NCBI RefSeq assembly: GCF_000146325.1
Contig: NZ_GL397067.1
Span: forward strand, 189,747 to 253,746
Reading direction: 5' to 3'
Origin: Pediococcus acidilactici DSM 20284
Lineage (GTDB): Bacteria > Bacillota > Bacilli > Lactobacillales > Lactobacillaceae
DNA: 64,000 nt
Shown here: positions 44,297 through 53,929 of the stretch, piece after piece
How the letters are laid out: each line of letters begins with the position of its first letter
Numbering within the stretch: the first letter of the stretch is position 1
Notes under the pieces: model-generated
The model's database searches: none
What the model was told of the DNA's origin: nothing
The model's input: only the letters and a program-made list of their open reading frames with translations
Program-made: the position numbers and the translations under genes

Positions 44297-45819
44297 TGAC
44301 CCCGAATCAAACGCTAAACGGACGTTATAAGATTATTCGCCCCGTTGGTGAAGGTGGCATGGCTAGCGTTTATCTAGCTCACGATTTGATTTTAGACCGG
44401 GACGTGGCGGTTAAGCTAGTCCGTTTTGATATGCAAGACGATGCTTCGGCTGTACGCCGCTTCCAACGAGAAGCATTGTCGGCTACCGAGCTGGTTCACC
44501 CCAACATCGTTAGTGTTTATGACATTGGTGAAGAGCACGGGATGAATTATCTCGTAATGGAGTACGTAGAAGGAAAAGATTTAAAACGATATATCAAAGA
44601 TGAGTTTCCGCTTCCGCTTCCACAAGTGGTCAATTTAATGGGGCAGATCTTGTGCGGAGTGCAAGCGGCCCACCGGCATGGGATTATTCATCGGGATTTA
44701 AAACCGCAAAACGTGCTGATTGATAAACATGGGAATGCTAAAATTACCGATTTTGGAATTGCAATTGCCAACCAGCAAAGTAGTTTTACCCGAACCAACA
44801 CGGTGATTGGTTCAGTACAGTACCTCTCGCCGGAACAAGTCCGCGGGCACGTGGCTACGCAACAGTCGGACATTTATTCATTAGGAATTATTCTTTTTGA
44901 AATGCTAACTGGAAAGGTCCCGTTTGAAGGTGAGACGGCGGTATCAATTGCTATTAAACATTATCAAGATCAATTACCGTTAGTAACTGATTTTAATCAC
45001 CAAATTCCACAAGCGTTGGAAAACGTGGTGCTTAAAGCAACTGCCAAGAACCCGACGGATCGCTACAAAAACGTTGCTGAAATGGCACTTGATTTAAAAA
45101 CGACCCTAAGTCCGCAACGTGCGCAAGAAAGCAAGTTCGTAGAGGATTCTTTAACTGAGCACACCATTGTTTTAGACCAAAAGGCGATTAACCGCCAATT
45201 GGATGAACCGGATAGCGAACAGACCCGCTCAATTAAGATGCAGGTAAACGAGAAACTTAAATCTATTAAGAAAAATCACCAGCCCGCAGCAAAAACAGAG
45301 GAAATGCACCGACCTAAACATCGGCACCCGTTGCGCAGGCGGGCGGCGTTTATGGCGTTTGCCATCTTGGCCTTCATTTTGGGAATTTTAATTGCCTTTA
45401 AGTTAAGCAGCCCGCAAATGGTTAGGGTTCCCAATTTGCATGGTTTGACGCAAAATCAAGCAACGACCAAATTATCTAAGGAAAATCTTGGAGTGGGTAA
45501 AATAACTAAGGTCGCTGATGATAAAACCGGTTATAATAAGGTGGTTAAGACCTTACCTGAGAATGGTAAAGCTGTTCAAGAAGGAATTAAGGTCAACGTG
45601 GTGATTAGTAAGGGACCAAATAGCTTTGATGTGGATAACTATGTAGGCAGTGATTATCCAAGCACTAAGCGGCAACTAGAAGCTAAGGGATTCACCATTA
45701 AGAAAAAAGAGGTGGTTACTAATCGTTTTGACAATAACCGCATTATTTCACAAGATGTGGTTGCTGGTCAGGTAGTCGTCCCGCGCTTGACAACGATTAC
45801 GTTTACGATCGCTAAATAG
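44296..45819 (+). CDS. prkC: PASTA-domain Ser/Thr protein kinase (PrkC/StkP)
   Basis: 507 aa. A cytoplasmic Hanks kinase domain (about 11-275) has the Gly loop GEGGMASVY, Lys40, HRDLKPQN (about 132-139) and DFG at 152. A basic juxtamembrane region and one TM helix (about 351-373) follow. Two extracellular PASTA repeats (about 375-440 and 441-506) bind wall muropeptides or lipid II. B. subtilis PrkC has more PASTA repeats. It is encoded with its phosphatase and the GTPase RsgA, a known PrkC substrate. Confidence 0.96.
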   Translation: MTPNQTLNGRYKIIRPVGEGGMASVYLAHDLILDRDVAVKLVRFDMQDDASAVRRFQREALSATELVHPNIVSVYDIGEEHGMNYLVMEYVEGKDLKRYIKDEFPLPLPQVVNLMGQILCGVQAAHRHGIIHRDLKPQNVLIDKHGNAKITDFGIAIANQQSSFTRTNTVIGSVQYLSPEQVRGHVATQQSDIYSLGIILFEMLTGKVPFEGETAVSIAIKHYQDQLPLVTDFNHQIPQALENVVLKATAKNPTDRYKNVAEMALDLKTTLSPQRAQESKFVEDSLTEHTIVLDQKAINRQLDEPDSEQTRSIKMQVNEKLKSIKKNHQPAAKTEEMHRPKHRHPLRRRAAFMAFAILAFILGILIAFKLSSPQMVRVPNLHGLTQNQATTKLSKENLGVGKITKVADDKTGYNKVVKTLPENGKAVQEGIKVNVVISKGPNSFDVDNYVGSDYPSTKRQLEAKGFTIKKKEVVTNRFDNNRIISQDVVAGQVVVPRLTTITFTIAK

Positions 45820-45831
45820 ATGGAGAAGTGC

Positions 45832-46761
45832 ATGCATACTGGACAAATTATACAATTGTTAGCAGGATTTTATGATGTGCTAACTGAGCAACACGAAGTG
45901 ATTCGCACCCGGGCACGGGGGAATTTTCGTAACCAACAAACTAAACCGTTGGTGGGAGATGTGGTCGATTTCAAAGAAAATTCGGACCAAACTGGCTACA
46001 TCACTAGCATTCACCCCCGGAAAAACGAGTTAGTACGCCCGCCGTTAGCCAACATTGACCAAGCGGTAGTGGTTACGGCAGCTACCCAGCCGGATTTCTC
46101 AGCTAATTTACTGGATCGGCAACTAGTGGCACTTGCCGAAAAAAAGATTAGCGCAGTGATCTATTTTTCCAAAACGGATTTATTGGATAACGAGGCTTAC
46201 CAAGATTTAAAACAAATTGCCGACTATTACCAAAAAATTGGTTATCAAGTAGTTTTTCCTGTTCGCCAAAAAGACGATGCCGATGTGAAGGCGTTGCGCA
46301 AACTTTTTGCTGAGCGATTAACTATTTTTATGGGACAAACTGGAGCTGGTAAGTCGACGTTGTTAAACCGAATTGATCCGGATTTGAACATCCAGACCGG
46401 TGAAGTTTCTCAGGCACTAAATCGAGGAAAGCATACAACGCGGAAAGTTTCGTTAATGAACATTGACGGAGGATTAGTTGCGGATACGCCAGGTTTTTCC
46501 TCTTATGCGGTTTTTGAAATGGCGGATACGGAACTTAAAGAATGCTTTCTGGAGATAAAGCAAATCGGCCAAAATTGTCGTTTTCGCGAATGTTTACACC
46601 TTAACGAACCAGGATGCGCGGTGAAAGCTGCTGTAGAAAATGGAGAAATTTTGGCTAGTCGTTACGCTAATTATGAACAATTCATGGGGTTGATCCGGTC
46701 CCAAAAACCAGATTATAAACGTAAAGGGTACCAGAAAAAAGATCGGAGGAAGAAGAAATGA
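45832..46761 (+). CDS. rsgA: Ribosome small-subunit maturation GTPase RsgA (YloQ/CpgA)
   Basis: A 309-aa circularly permuted GTPase. An N-terminal OB fold (about 1-70) is followed by the G4 motif FSKTDL, then the P-loop GQTGAGKST (about 168-176), G3 ADTPGF, and a zinc finger whose Cys/His residues lie in CRFRECLHLNEPGCAV. The ATG at 45832 has GGAG 6 bases upstream; the frame also opens 12 bases earlier without an SD. Overlaps rpe. Confidence 0.95.
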   Translation: MHTGQIIQLLAGFYDVLTEQHEVIRTRARGNFRNQQTKPLVGDVVDFKENSDQTGYITSIHPRKNELVRPPLANIDQAVVVTAATQPDFSANLLDRQLVALAEKKISAVIYFSKTDLLDNEAYQDLKQIADYYQKIGYQVVFPVRQKDDADVKALRKLFAERLTIFMGQTGAGKSTLLNRIDPDLNIQTGEVSQALNRGKHTTRKVSLMNIDGGLVADTPGFSSYAVFEMADTELKECFLEIKQIGQNCRFRECLHLNEPGCAVKAAVENGEILASRYANYEQFMGLIRSQKPDYKRKGYQKKDRRKKK

Positions 46762-47405
46762 TTAAAGTAGCACCATCAATTTTAAGTGCAGATCCAGCAA
46801 ATCTAATGAAGGATGTTGAACAGGTTCAAGGAGCTGACTACTTACACGTCGATGTAATGGACGGCAGTTTTGTTCCTAACTTAAGCTTTGGATTAAACAC
46901 TGTTAAGGGCTTGGCACAAGACTGTGATATTAAGTTGGACGTACACCTAATGATTCAAAATCCGGAAAATTACGTGGAACAATTTGCCCAAGCGGGTGCT
47001 AGCATTATCGGAGTGCACGTAGAAAGCACCCAGCACATTGCCCGGGCTATCCAACTAATCAAACAAGCGGGTGCGCAAGCAGAAGTCGTTGTTAATCCAG
47101 GCACACCGCTAACTGAATTAGAAGAACTTTTACCAGAAGTGGATCAAGTATTAATCATGTCGGTTAACCCAGGATTTGGGGGACAAAAGTTCTTGGAAAG
47201 TTCGATTAGTAAAGTTAAACGTTTGTCAGCATTACGCCAAGCACGTGGTTTAGAATTTGACATCGAAATTGACGGAGGAATTAGTGACCAAAACGTTAAA
47301 CAAGTGTACGACGCGGGAGTTGATGTGGCGGTTGCTGGATCATACATTTTTAACGCACCTGATTATACTAAACAAGTACAAACCTTAAAGGACCTTACTA
47401 AATAA
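46758..47405 (+). CDS. rpe: Ribulose-phosphate 3-epimerase
   Basis: Interconverts ribulose-5-P and xylulose-5-P in the pentose phosphate or phosphoketolase route. A 215-aa TIM barrel. Metal and catalytic residues are in KVAPSILSADPANL, HVDVMDGSFVPNLSFG, DVHLMI, MSVNPGFGGQ and EIDGGISDQN. It overlaps rsgA by 4 bases and thiN by 1. Confidence 0.97.
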   Translation: MIKVAPSILSADPANLMKDVEQVQGADYLHVDVMDGSFVPNLSFGLNTVKGLAQDCDIKLDVHLMIQNPENYVEQFAQAGASIIGVHVESTQHIARAIQLIKQAGAQAEVVVNPGTPLTELEELLPEVDQVLIMSVNPGFGGQKFLESSISKVKRLSALRQARGLEFDIEIDGGISDQNVKQVYDAGVDVAVAGSYIFNAPDYTKQVQTLKDLTK

Positions 47406-48046
47406 TGAAAATATTTAACCTATTAGTCGGCGGCGACCCGGCAAATTTACCAGAAAATTGGCAAGAATTAGATGGTGAATGGGTTGGCGTAGACCGCGGA
47501 GCATTACGTTTGGTAAATGAACAGCTTAAAGGTAGTTTGGCAATTGGCGATTTTGATTCGGTGAGCGAAGCAGAGTTTGCAAAGGTCGCAGCGGGATTTG
47601 ATAGGGTGGTTAAATTAAACCCCATCAAAGATGATACGGACACCGAAGCGGCGCTAGCTAAGGTATTAAATATTGACGATCACGCACAGGTTCGCATTCT
47701 AGGCGTTAGCGGCGGGCGGATCGACCACTTGCTAGCAAACGTATTAATGGTGCTAGAAGCGCGCTTTCGGCGATTTGCTGAACAGATTACGTTGATTGAC
47801 CGGCAAAATCGGATTACCTTTTTCAATTCTGGAAAACACACAATTAAAAAAGAAGCTGGTTTTAAATATTTGTCATTCATTCCGTTAACGCCCATCGACG
47901 CATTGACTTTGGATGATGAAAAATACCAACTGCATAATCACATGGTGCCCAATGCGCGGGCCTACGTAAGCAACGAGTTTATTGGTAGTACGGCTACCGT
48001 TTACTTAAGCAACGGATTAATTGCGGTTATTCAAAGCAAGGACTAA
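47405..48046 (+). CDS. thiN: Thiamine pyrophosphokinase
   Basis: 213 aa. Transfers pyrophosphate from ATP to thiamine. The N-terminal domain has GVDRGALRLV, AIGDFDSVSEAE and the metal motif IKDDTDTEAAL; the C-terminal thiamine-binding beta domain contains GGRIDHLLANVLML-like sequence. TPP supply fits phosphoketolase-type metabolism. Last gene of the coaBC-thiN run. Confidence 0.95.
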   Translation: MKIFNLLVGGDPANLPENWQELDGEWVGVDRGALRLVNEQLKGSLAIGDFDSVSEAEFAKVAAGFDRVVKLNPIKDDTDTEAALAKVLNIDDHAQVRILGVSGGRIDHLLANVLMVLEARFRRFAEQITLIDRQNRITFFNSGKHTIKKEAGFKYLSFIPLTPIDALTLDDEKYQLHNHMVPNARAYVSNEFIGSTATVYLSNGLIAVIQSKD

Positions 48047-48054
48047 GTAAAACA

Positions 48055-48106
48055 AAAAAATGCTCTTAACAGCTAGATGATTATCTAACGGTTAAGAGCA
48101 TTTTTT
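48055..48106. terminator. Bidirectional terminator between thiN and rpmB
   Basis: TGCTCTTAAC and GTTAAGAGCA arms lie between an A run and a T run, so the hairpin can stop both converging transcripts. Confidence 0.9.
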
Positions 48107-48129
48107 GTTTTAAGCTTTTAAGTGCTTGG

Positions 48130-48315
48130 TTATACACGAGTTACTTTACCTGATTTTAGAGCTCGAGCAGAAACCCAAACGCGTTTAGGCTTACCATCAA
48201 CTAAGATGCGAACCTTTTGTAAATTTGGCTTCCAGCTTCGGCGGCTGTGGTTCAAAGCGTGTGAGCGAGTATTTCCAAAACTTGTGCGCTTACCGGTGAC
48301 AAAATCTTTTGCCAT
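48130..48315 (-). CDS. rpmB: 50S ribosomal protein L28
   Basis: 61 aa: [15 protein letters not shown] then [19 protein letters not shown], the L28 signature. There are no zinc-ligand Cys pairs (the Cys-free form). AAGGAGG lies before the ATG at 48315. It is transcribed opposite to its neighbours, as in B. subtilis between thiN and yloU. A plus-strand frame over the same region is a shadow. Confidence 0.97.
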   Translation of the reverse strand: MAKDFVTGKRTSFGNTRSHALNHSRRSWKPNLQKVRILVDGKPKRVWVSARALKSGKVTRV

Positions 48316-48611
48316 GTTGAAACCCTCCTTTGTCACTTCTATATCTCAATAGAATCTATTTCAATTACCATAACAATTTATCACATTGCCCGGTATATTG
48401 CAATAGGAAACTTTCAAGTAATTATCCTTGACAGATATTTTAACGTGACGAAATAAAAGTTGCTGTCACTTCTGTTTAAGAATTGGCACGAACATAATTT
48501 CCCAGTATAATAGGAATTGACGTCGATTTATGGGGCAGGTTCTTGTATTTAGCGTCTAGATAAGATATGGTAAAATATCGTTGGTATATATGATACTAAG
48601 GAGGCAGGAAG
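48316..48611. other. Divergent intergenic region rpmB / yloU
   Basis: 296 AT-rich bases that must hold both divergent promoters. No ORF is seen. GGTAAAATATCG near 48571 is a possible -10 area for yloU, but I find no convincing -35 partner. Confidence 0.5.
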
Positions 48612-48974
48612 ATGGCTGTCAAAATTAAAACAAAAAATGGAACCATCGAGGTTTCAAACGATGTGATCGCGACGGTGGTCGGCAGCGCAGCTACGGATAA
48701 CTATGGTGTAGTGGGCATGGCCAGCAAGAATCAAATCCGCGACAACATTAATGAAATTTTAAAACGTGAAAATTATGCACGAGGCGTGGTAATTAAACAA
48801 GAAGATAATGGGGTTGCAATTGACGTATACATCATTGTCGGTTATGGTACAAAAATTTCTGAAATTTCAAAAAACGTACAATCAAAAGTAAAATATAACC
48901 TGGAATCAATGCTAGGCATTTCTGCTAACTCAGTGAATGTCTTCGTTCAGGGTGTAAAGGCACTCAGCGATTAG
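48612..48974 (+). CDS. yloU: Asp23/Gls24-family protein (YloU)
   Basis: A 120-aa Asp23-fold protein (ISNDVIATVVGSAATDNYGVVGM-type start, IDVYIIVGYGTKISEISKNVQ, then NVFVQGVKAL), cited in parts. It sits directly before the fatty-acid kinase gene, its usual partner. The function is unproven. GGAGGCAGGAAG precedes the ATG. Confidence 0.92.
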   Translation: MAVKIKTKNGTIEVSNDVIATVVGSAATDNYGVVGMASKNQIRDNINEILKRENYARGVVIKQEDNGVAIDVYIIVGYGTKISEISKNVQSKVKYNLESMLGISANSVNVFVQGVKALSD

Positions 48975-48999
48975 TTCGTTGGGTTGGGAGGATAAAGAA

Positions 49000-50682
49000 T
49001 TGGAAGCAATCGAAACCTTAGTTACTAATGAAGTTTTTGATCAGATGGTGCAGGCTAGTGCTGATCGCTTAAAAATGAATGCGGATTTTATTAACTCATT
49101 AAACGTTTTTCCGGTACCGGATGGAGACACCGGAACTAACATGAGTTTATCGTTAGAAAGTGGTGCAAAGTACGAAGCTAACGATGCTAGTGAAGAAGTT
49201 GGTCACTTGGCAGGTTCCTTAGCGAAAGGACTTTTAATGGGCGCGCGAGGCAATTCGGGCGTTATTTTATCGCAAATTTTCCGCGGCTTTGCTAAAAGTG
49301 TGGAAGGTAAGGAAAGCTTAGATGCCAAGGATCTTGCAGATGCGGTCGCTAATGGCGCTAAGACGGCTTATAAAGCGGTAATGAAGCCTACTGAAGGAAC
49401 TATCTTAACGGTGGTTCGAGAAGCCGCTAAGGCCGGTAACGAAGCTGCTTTAACGAGTGATAATTTGGCTGAGGTAATGCAGGCAATCGATGCTGCAGCG
49501 CAAGCAGCTTTGAAAAAGACTACGGAACTGCTCCCGGTTTTAAAGGAAGTCGGAGTAGTTGATTCTGGTGGTCAAGGATTGGTTTTTGTTTTTGACGCCT
49601 TTAATGATGTTTTAAACGGTAAGGACGTCAGCGAATATCAACATGAACCAGACGTTACTGAAATCAATGAAATGGTGGAAGCCAAGCACCACCAAAGCGT
49701 GCAAGGAAAAATTAATCCCGAAGATATTAAGTACGGTTACTGTACCCAGATGATGGTGCGGATCGGTAAGGGACTCCAAGTTTCTCAAGAATTTGATTAC
49801 GACACCTTCTACAACTACCTTGCGAAGTTAGGGGATTCCTTACTCGTAATTAATGACGATGAAGTGGTTAAGGTACACGTGCATACCGAACATCCTGGCG
49901 ACGTTTTAAGCTGGGGACAACAATTCGGGGATTTAACCAAGATCAAGATCGATAATATGCGCTGGCAACAAGAAGAGATTATTGAACAAGACGACTCGTT
50001 GACGGCTCCCGAACCTAAGGAAGCCCCCGAAACGGCGGTAATCGCGATTTCTTCGGGAGACGGGATTTCAAAATTGTTTAATAGCTTAGGCGTTACCCAC
50101 ATTATTAGCGGTGGGCAAACCATGAACCCAAGTACGGCAGACATTGCTGCAATGATCAACAATTCGGGTGCTAAGCAAGCCATTGTTTTACCTAACAACA
50201 AAAACATCTTCTTAGCAGCAGAACAAGCTGTGGAAGTTGCTGAAATTCCGACTAAGATCGTTCACAGTCGGACAATTTCCCAAGGAATGGCGGCAATGCT
50301 TGAATTCGATCCCGAAGCGGAACTTGATGAAAATGCAAGTGCAATGGAAGATAACCTAGATACCGTCAAAAGCGGTCAAGTAACGGTTGCGGTCCGCGAT
50401 ACTAAGTTAGACGGACGTCAAATCCGCAAAGATGATTACATGGGCATGATTGATGGCAAAATCGTTAATACCGCTGCAAACCTCATGGAAGCAACTACTG
50501 AAATGGTTAAGTTAATGCTTGATGAAGATAGTGAGATTGTAACGATTATTTATGGCAAAGATGCAAACCAAAAACAAGCAGATGAATTAGAACAGGCTAT
50601 CTTAGCAATTGACGAAGACCTTGAAATTGAAATTCACGAAGGGGACCAACCCGTATATCCATTTTTAATTTCGGTTGAGTAG
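49000..50682 (+). CDS. fakA: Fatty acid kinase catalytic subunit FakA (YloV, DAK2 domain)
   Basis: 560 aa. An N-terminal DhaL-type ATP-binding domain (about 8-200) has VFPVPDGDTGTNMSLSLE and GARGNSGVILSQIFRG. A middle domain and a C-terminal EDD-like domain follow. With a FakB fatty-acid-binding protein it phosphorylates exogenous fatty acids for PlsX/PlsY. The start is TTG at 49000, 8 bases after GGGAGG. plsX and acpP lie just downstream of recG, a functional link. Confidence 0.94.
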   Translation: MEAIETLVTNEVFDQMVQASADRLKMNADFINSLNVFPVPDGDTGTNMSLSLESGAKYEANDASEEVGHLAGSLAKGLLMGARGNSGVILSQIFRGFAKSVEGKESLDAKDLADAVANGAKTAYKAVMKPTEGTILTVVREAAKAGNEAALTSDNLAEVMQAIDAAAQAALKKTTELLPVLKEVGVVDSGGQGLVFVFDAFNDVLNGKDVSEYQHEPDVTEINEMVEAKHHQSVQGKINPEDIKYGYCTQMMVRIGKGLQVSQEFDYDTFYNYLAKLGDSLLVINDDEVVKVHVHTEHPGDVLSWGQQFGDLTKIKIDNMRWQQEEIIEQDDSLTAPEPKEAPETAVIAISSGDGISKLFNSLGVTHIISGGQTMNPSTADIAAMINNSGAKQAIVLPNNKNIFLAAEQAVEVAEIPTKIVHSRTISQGMAAMLEFDPEAELDENASAMEDNLDTVKSGQVTVAVRDTKLDGRQIRKDDYMGMIDGKIVNTAANLMEATTEMVKLMLDEDSEIVTIIYGKDANQKQADELEQAILAIDEDLEIEIHEGDQPVYPFLISVE

Positions 50683-50727
50683 GCTAAGCGATTTAAAAGT
50701 GTTAAGCTAATGCTGAAATAGATTTTA

Positions 50728-50762
50728 GAGGCTATGACAAACGTAATTGATGTCACAGCCTC
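50728..50762 (+). repeat. Hairpin between fakA and recG
   Basis: GAGGCTATGACA and TGTCACAGCCTC pair over 12 positions with one mismatch. No T run follows, so it is not a normal terminator. It ends about 12 bases before the recG SD and could affect recG translation or RNA processing. Confidence 0.6.
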
Positions 50763-50783
50763 GATTTGCATTGTGGAGGAAAA

Positions 50784-52811
50784 ATGAAAAGTCTGACAGA
50801 TTCAGTGCAGGTATTGGCAGGAGTCGGCCCTAAGCGCGCGCAAGCACTGCAAGAGCTGGGAATCCAGACGATTGAAGACTTGATCACCTACTATCCCTTT
50901 CGCTACGAAGATTTAGCAGCAAAAAAGCCGCAAGAAGTTGCTGATCAACAGAAAGTTACTTTTCAAGGAATCGTGGCTACTGCACCGACCATTGTTCGTT
51001 TTGGAAGGCATAAGGTGCGGGTTAATTTTCGGCTATTAGTAGAAAACAGCTCGGTGATGGTCACTTTTTTTAACCAACCGTGGATCAAAAAGCAGCTTGA
51101 AGCTAACCAAGAAGTGGCTATCTATGGAAAATGGGATGCTAACCGGCAAAGTTTAACCGGAATCAAGATAATTACTGAAGAACAGGGAATGGAAGCTGTC
51201 TATCCCGCTAACAAACATATTCGACAAGCGACAATCCAACAATTAGTGGAGGCAGCTTTGAATGAATATGCTGAGCAAGTCCAGGATGTGATTCCGGAAG
51301 CTTTAATTGAAAAATACCGGTTAATGCATCGTTTGGCAATGATTAAAGCTTTGCATTTTCCTGGCGACGAGCAGATTACTAAACAAGCCCGCCGAACCGC
51401 AATGTTTGAAGAATTTTTAGTTTTTCAAATGGGATTGCAAGTGGTTAAATCGCGGGACCGCGTGGAAAAAGGAACTAAAATTGACTATCAGATCCAACTA
51501 GTTCGGGAATTTATCCAACAGTTGCCGTTTGAACTAACTGGAGCTCAAAAGCGGGTTACCAATGAAATTTTAGCTAACCTTAAATCAGCTTGGCATATGA
51601 ACCGGTTGTTGCAAGGGGATGTAGGTAGCGGGAAAACGGTGGTGGCGGCAATTGCCATGTACGCCACCATCACCTCCGGCCACCAGGCGGCCTTGATGGC
51701 GCCAACCGAAATCCTTGCTGAGCAACACGCTAATAACCTCATTAAGTTTTTTGCCAATTTTGACGTTAAAATTGGTCTGTTAGTTGGCGGAATGCGTAAG
51801 AAAGTGCGCAATGAGCTTTTAGAAGCTGTTAAAGCTGGAGAAATTGACATCGTAATTGGTACCCACGCTTTAATTCAAGACGATGTGGAATTCAAAAACT
51901 TAGGCTTAGCCATCATTGATGAACAACACCGCTTTGGGGTGAACCAGCGGCAAAAGCTGCGCCAAAAAGGAGCGAATCCTGATATCTTGGCGATGACGGC
52001 TACCCCAATTCCCCGTACCTTAGCCATTACTGCTTACGGGGATATGGACGTGTCGATTATTGATCAACTTCCTGCTGGTCGCAAGCCAGTGGTTACTAAG
52101 TGGTTGAAAAAAGGCGAGTGGGATAAAGTACTGGCATTGATGGAACACGAATTTAAAAAGGGACGGCAAGCTTTTGTGGTGGCACCGCTAATTGAGGAAT
52201 CAGAAGTCATGGATTTGCAAAATGCCATGACATTGTATGAGGAACTAAAAGATTTCTTTGGACAAAGATATGCGATTGGAATCTTGCATGGTAAAATGGA
52301 TGGTGCAGAAAAGGACCAAATTATGGCCGATTTTAAAGCTGGAAAGTATGCGGGGTTAGTCTCGACCACGGTAATTGAAGTGGGCGTAGACGTACCTAAC
52401 GCCACCTTAATGGTGATTCAAGATGCGGACCGGTTTGGGTTAGCCCAGCTCCACCAATTGCGAGGACGGATCGGTCGGGGACAGCAACAAGCATATTGTT
52501 TACTGGTTGCCGATCCCAAAAATGCCGTGGGTAAGCAACGGATGCAAATCATGGTTGAAACCAATAACGGTTTCCGAATTGCCGAAGCGGACCTTAAAAT
52601 GCGTGGGCAAGGGGATTTATTTGGTCAACAACAATCGGGAGTTCCAGAATTTAAAGTCGGGGACCCGGTGGTGGATTTAGGTGCCTTACAAACTGCCCAA
52701 CTTGAAGCTGCTAAGATTGTTAACCAACCCGATTGGCAATCCCAACCAGCTTTCCAAAACTTAGCCAAGTATTTGAACCAAGTTATGCAAATTGAGCAAG
52801 GATTAGATTAA
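50784..52811 (+). CDS. recG: ATP-dependent DNA helicase RecG
   Basis: A 675-aa fork-regression helicase. The N-terminal wedge domain (OB fold, about 50-150) follows the VLAGVGPKRAQAL opening. Helicase motifs are GDVGSGKT (about 278-285), DEQH (379-382), TATPIPRTLA and QLRGRIGRG. The ATG at 50784 has GGAGGA upstream; an earlier in-frame ATG at 50766 has no SD. Confidence 0.97.
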   Translation: MKSLTDSVQVLAGVGPKRAQALQELGIQTIEDLITYYPFRYEDLAAKKPQEVADQQKVTFQGIVATAPTIVRFGRHKVRVNFRLLVENSSVMVTFFNQPWIKKQLEANQEVAIYGKWDANRQSLTGIKIITEEQGMEAVYPANKHIRQATIQQLVEAALNEYAEQVQDVIPEALIEKYRLMHRLAMIKALHFPGDEQITKQARRTAMFEEFLVFQMGLQVVKSRDRVEKGTKIDYQIQLVREFIQQLPFELTGAQKRVTNEILANLKSAWHMNRLLQGDVGSGKTVVAAIAMYATITSGHQAALMAPTEILAEQHANNLIKFFANFDVKIGLLVGGMRKKVRNELLEAVKAGEIDIVIGTHALIQDDVEFKNLGLAIIDEQHRFGVNQRQKLRQKGANPDILAMTATPIPRTLAITAYGDMDVSIIDQLPAGRKPVVTKWLKKGEWDKVLALMEHEFKKGRQAFVVAPLIEESEVMDLQNAMTLYEELKDFFGQRYAIGILHGKMDGAEKDQIMADFKAGKYAGLVSTTVIEVGVDVPNATLMVIQDADRFGLAQLHQLRGRIGRGQQQAYCLLVADPKNAVGKQRMQIMVETNNGFRIAEADLKMRGQGDLFGQQQSGVPEFKVGDPVVDLGALQTAQLEAAKIVNQPDWQSQPAFQNLAKYLNQVMQIEQGLD

Positions 52812-52844
52812 TTAAATTAGATAATAAACATAAGGAGAGTAAAA

Positions 52845-53888
52845 ATGAAAATTGCCGTTGATGCAATGGGCGGCGACAACGCCCCCGAGCAGATTGTTAA
52901 AGGAGTGGCTGCCGCTCGTGAAGCTTTACCGGACGTGGAATTTATTTTATACGGGAAAAAAGATGAAATTACTAAGTATATGGACGACTTTCGGAACGTC
53001 CAAATTGTGCATACTGACGAAGTAATCACTATGGAAGATGAACCAGTGCGGGCAGTTCGACGTAAGAAACAGTCTTCAATGGTTTTAGCTGCTCAAGCAG
53101 TTAAGGAAGGCAATGCGGATGCAATTTTTTCTGCTGGAAATACCGGAGCGCTGTTAGCGGCGGGATTGTTCGTCATTGGCCGGATTAAAGGGGTCGACCG
53201 TCCCGGAATGACCACCACGTTACCAAGCTTACAAGGGCCTCACGATAATTTCACCATGCTTGACGTGGGTGCCAATGCGGAAAGCAAAGCCAAGAATCTG
53301 CACGACTTTGCTATTTTAGGTAATTTTTATAGTGCTAACGTAATGCATATTACGAATCCCCGGATTGCCCTCTTAAACAACGGTACGGAATATGATAAAG
53401 GGGATCGGGTTCATAAGGAAGCTTATCAGTTGTTAAATGACGATAGCTCTTTAAATTTTGTCGGCAATGTTGAGTCCCGGGAATTGTTAAACGGTGCGGC
53501 TGATGTTGTGGTAACCGATGGATTTACCGGAAACGCGGTTTTAAAAAATACTGAAGGAACGGCGCTATCCATGCTTAAACTGGTTAAGGACACCATTTTA
53601 AACAGTGGTGTAAAAGGTAAAATGGGCGGTTTACTGCTGAAGTCCGCCTTTAGTCAAATTAAAGACCAAATGGACTATTCTAAGCACGGGGGTGCCGTAC
53701 TCTTAGGGGTTAAAGCCCCGGTAGTGAAGGCGCACGGCTCTAGTAATGCTAACCAAGTAAAAAATGCTTTAATTCAAGTTCACGAAATTGTGGACTCCAA
53801 ATTAGTTAAAAATCTTGCCGAATACTTTGACATGCACGTTAAATGTATTCAACAAGACGAAGTGGACAAGCCTCGGGAAAACAATTAA
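52845..53888 (+). CDS. plsX: Phosphate acyltransferase PlsX
   Basis: 347 aa. Makes acyl-phosphate from acyl-ACP for phospholipid synthesis. Motifs are KIAVDAMGGDNAPEQIVKG at the N terminus, SAGNTGALLAAGLFVIGRIKG, and VVVTDGFTGNAVLK. AAGGAG precedes the ATG. With acpP downstream and fakA upstream it makes a small lipid-precursor group; the fab genes usually beside plsX in Bacillus are missing. Confidence 0.96.
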   Translation: MKIAVDAMGGDNAPEQIVKGVAAAREALPDVEFILYGKKDEITKYMDDFRNVQIVHTDEVITMEDEPVRAVRRKKQSSMVLAAQAVKEGNADAIFSAGNTGALLAAGLFVIGRIKGVDRPGMTTTLPSLQGPHDNFTMLDVGANAESKAKNLHDFAILGNFYSANVMHITNPRIALLNNGTEYDKGDRVHKEAYQLLNDDSSLNFVGNVESRELLNGAADVVVTDGFTGNAVLKNTEGTALSMLKLVKDTILNSGVKGKMGGLLLKSAFSQIKDQMDYSKHGGAVLLGVKAPVVKAHGSSNANQVKNALIQVHEIVDSKLVKNLAEYFDMHVKCIQQDEVDKPRENN

Positions 53889-53929
53889 AATATTATCAGG
53901 ATTTATAACAAATTTAAGGAGCAAGTAAA

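Noticed and set aside
48122-48352. A plus-strand 76-codon frame across rpmB
   Set aside because: It lies opposite L28, which has an unmistakable sequence and SD on the minus strand.
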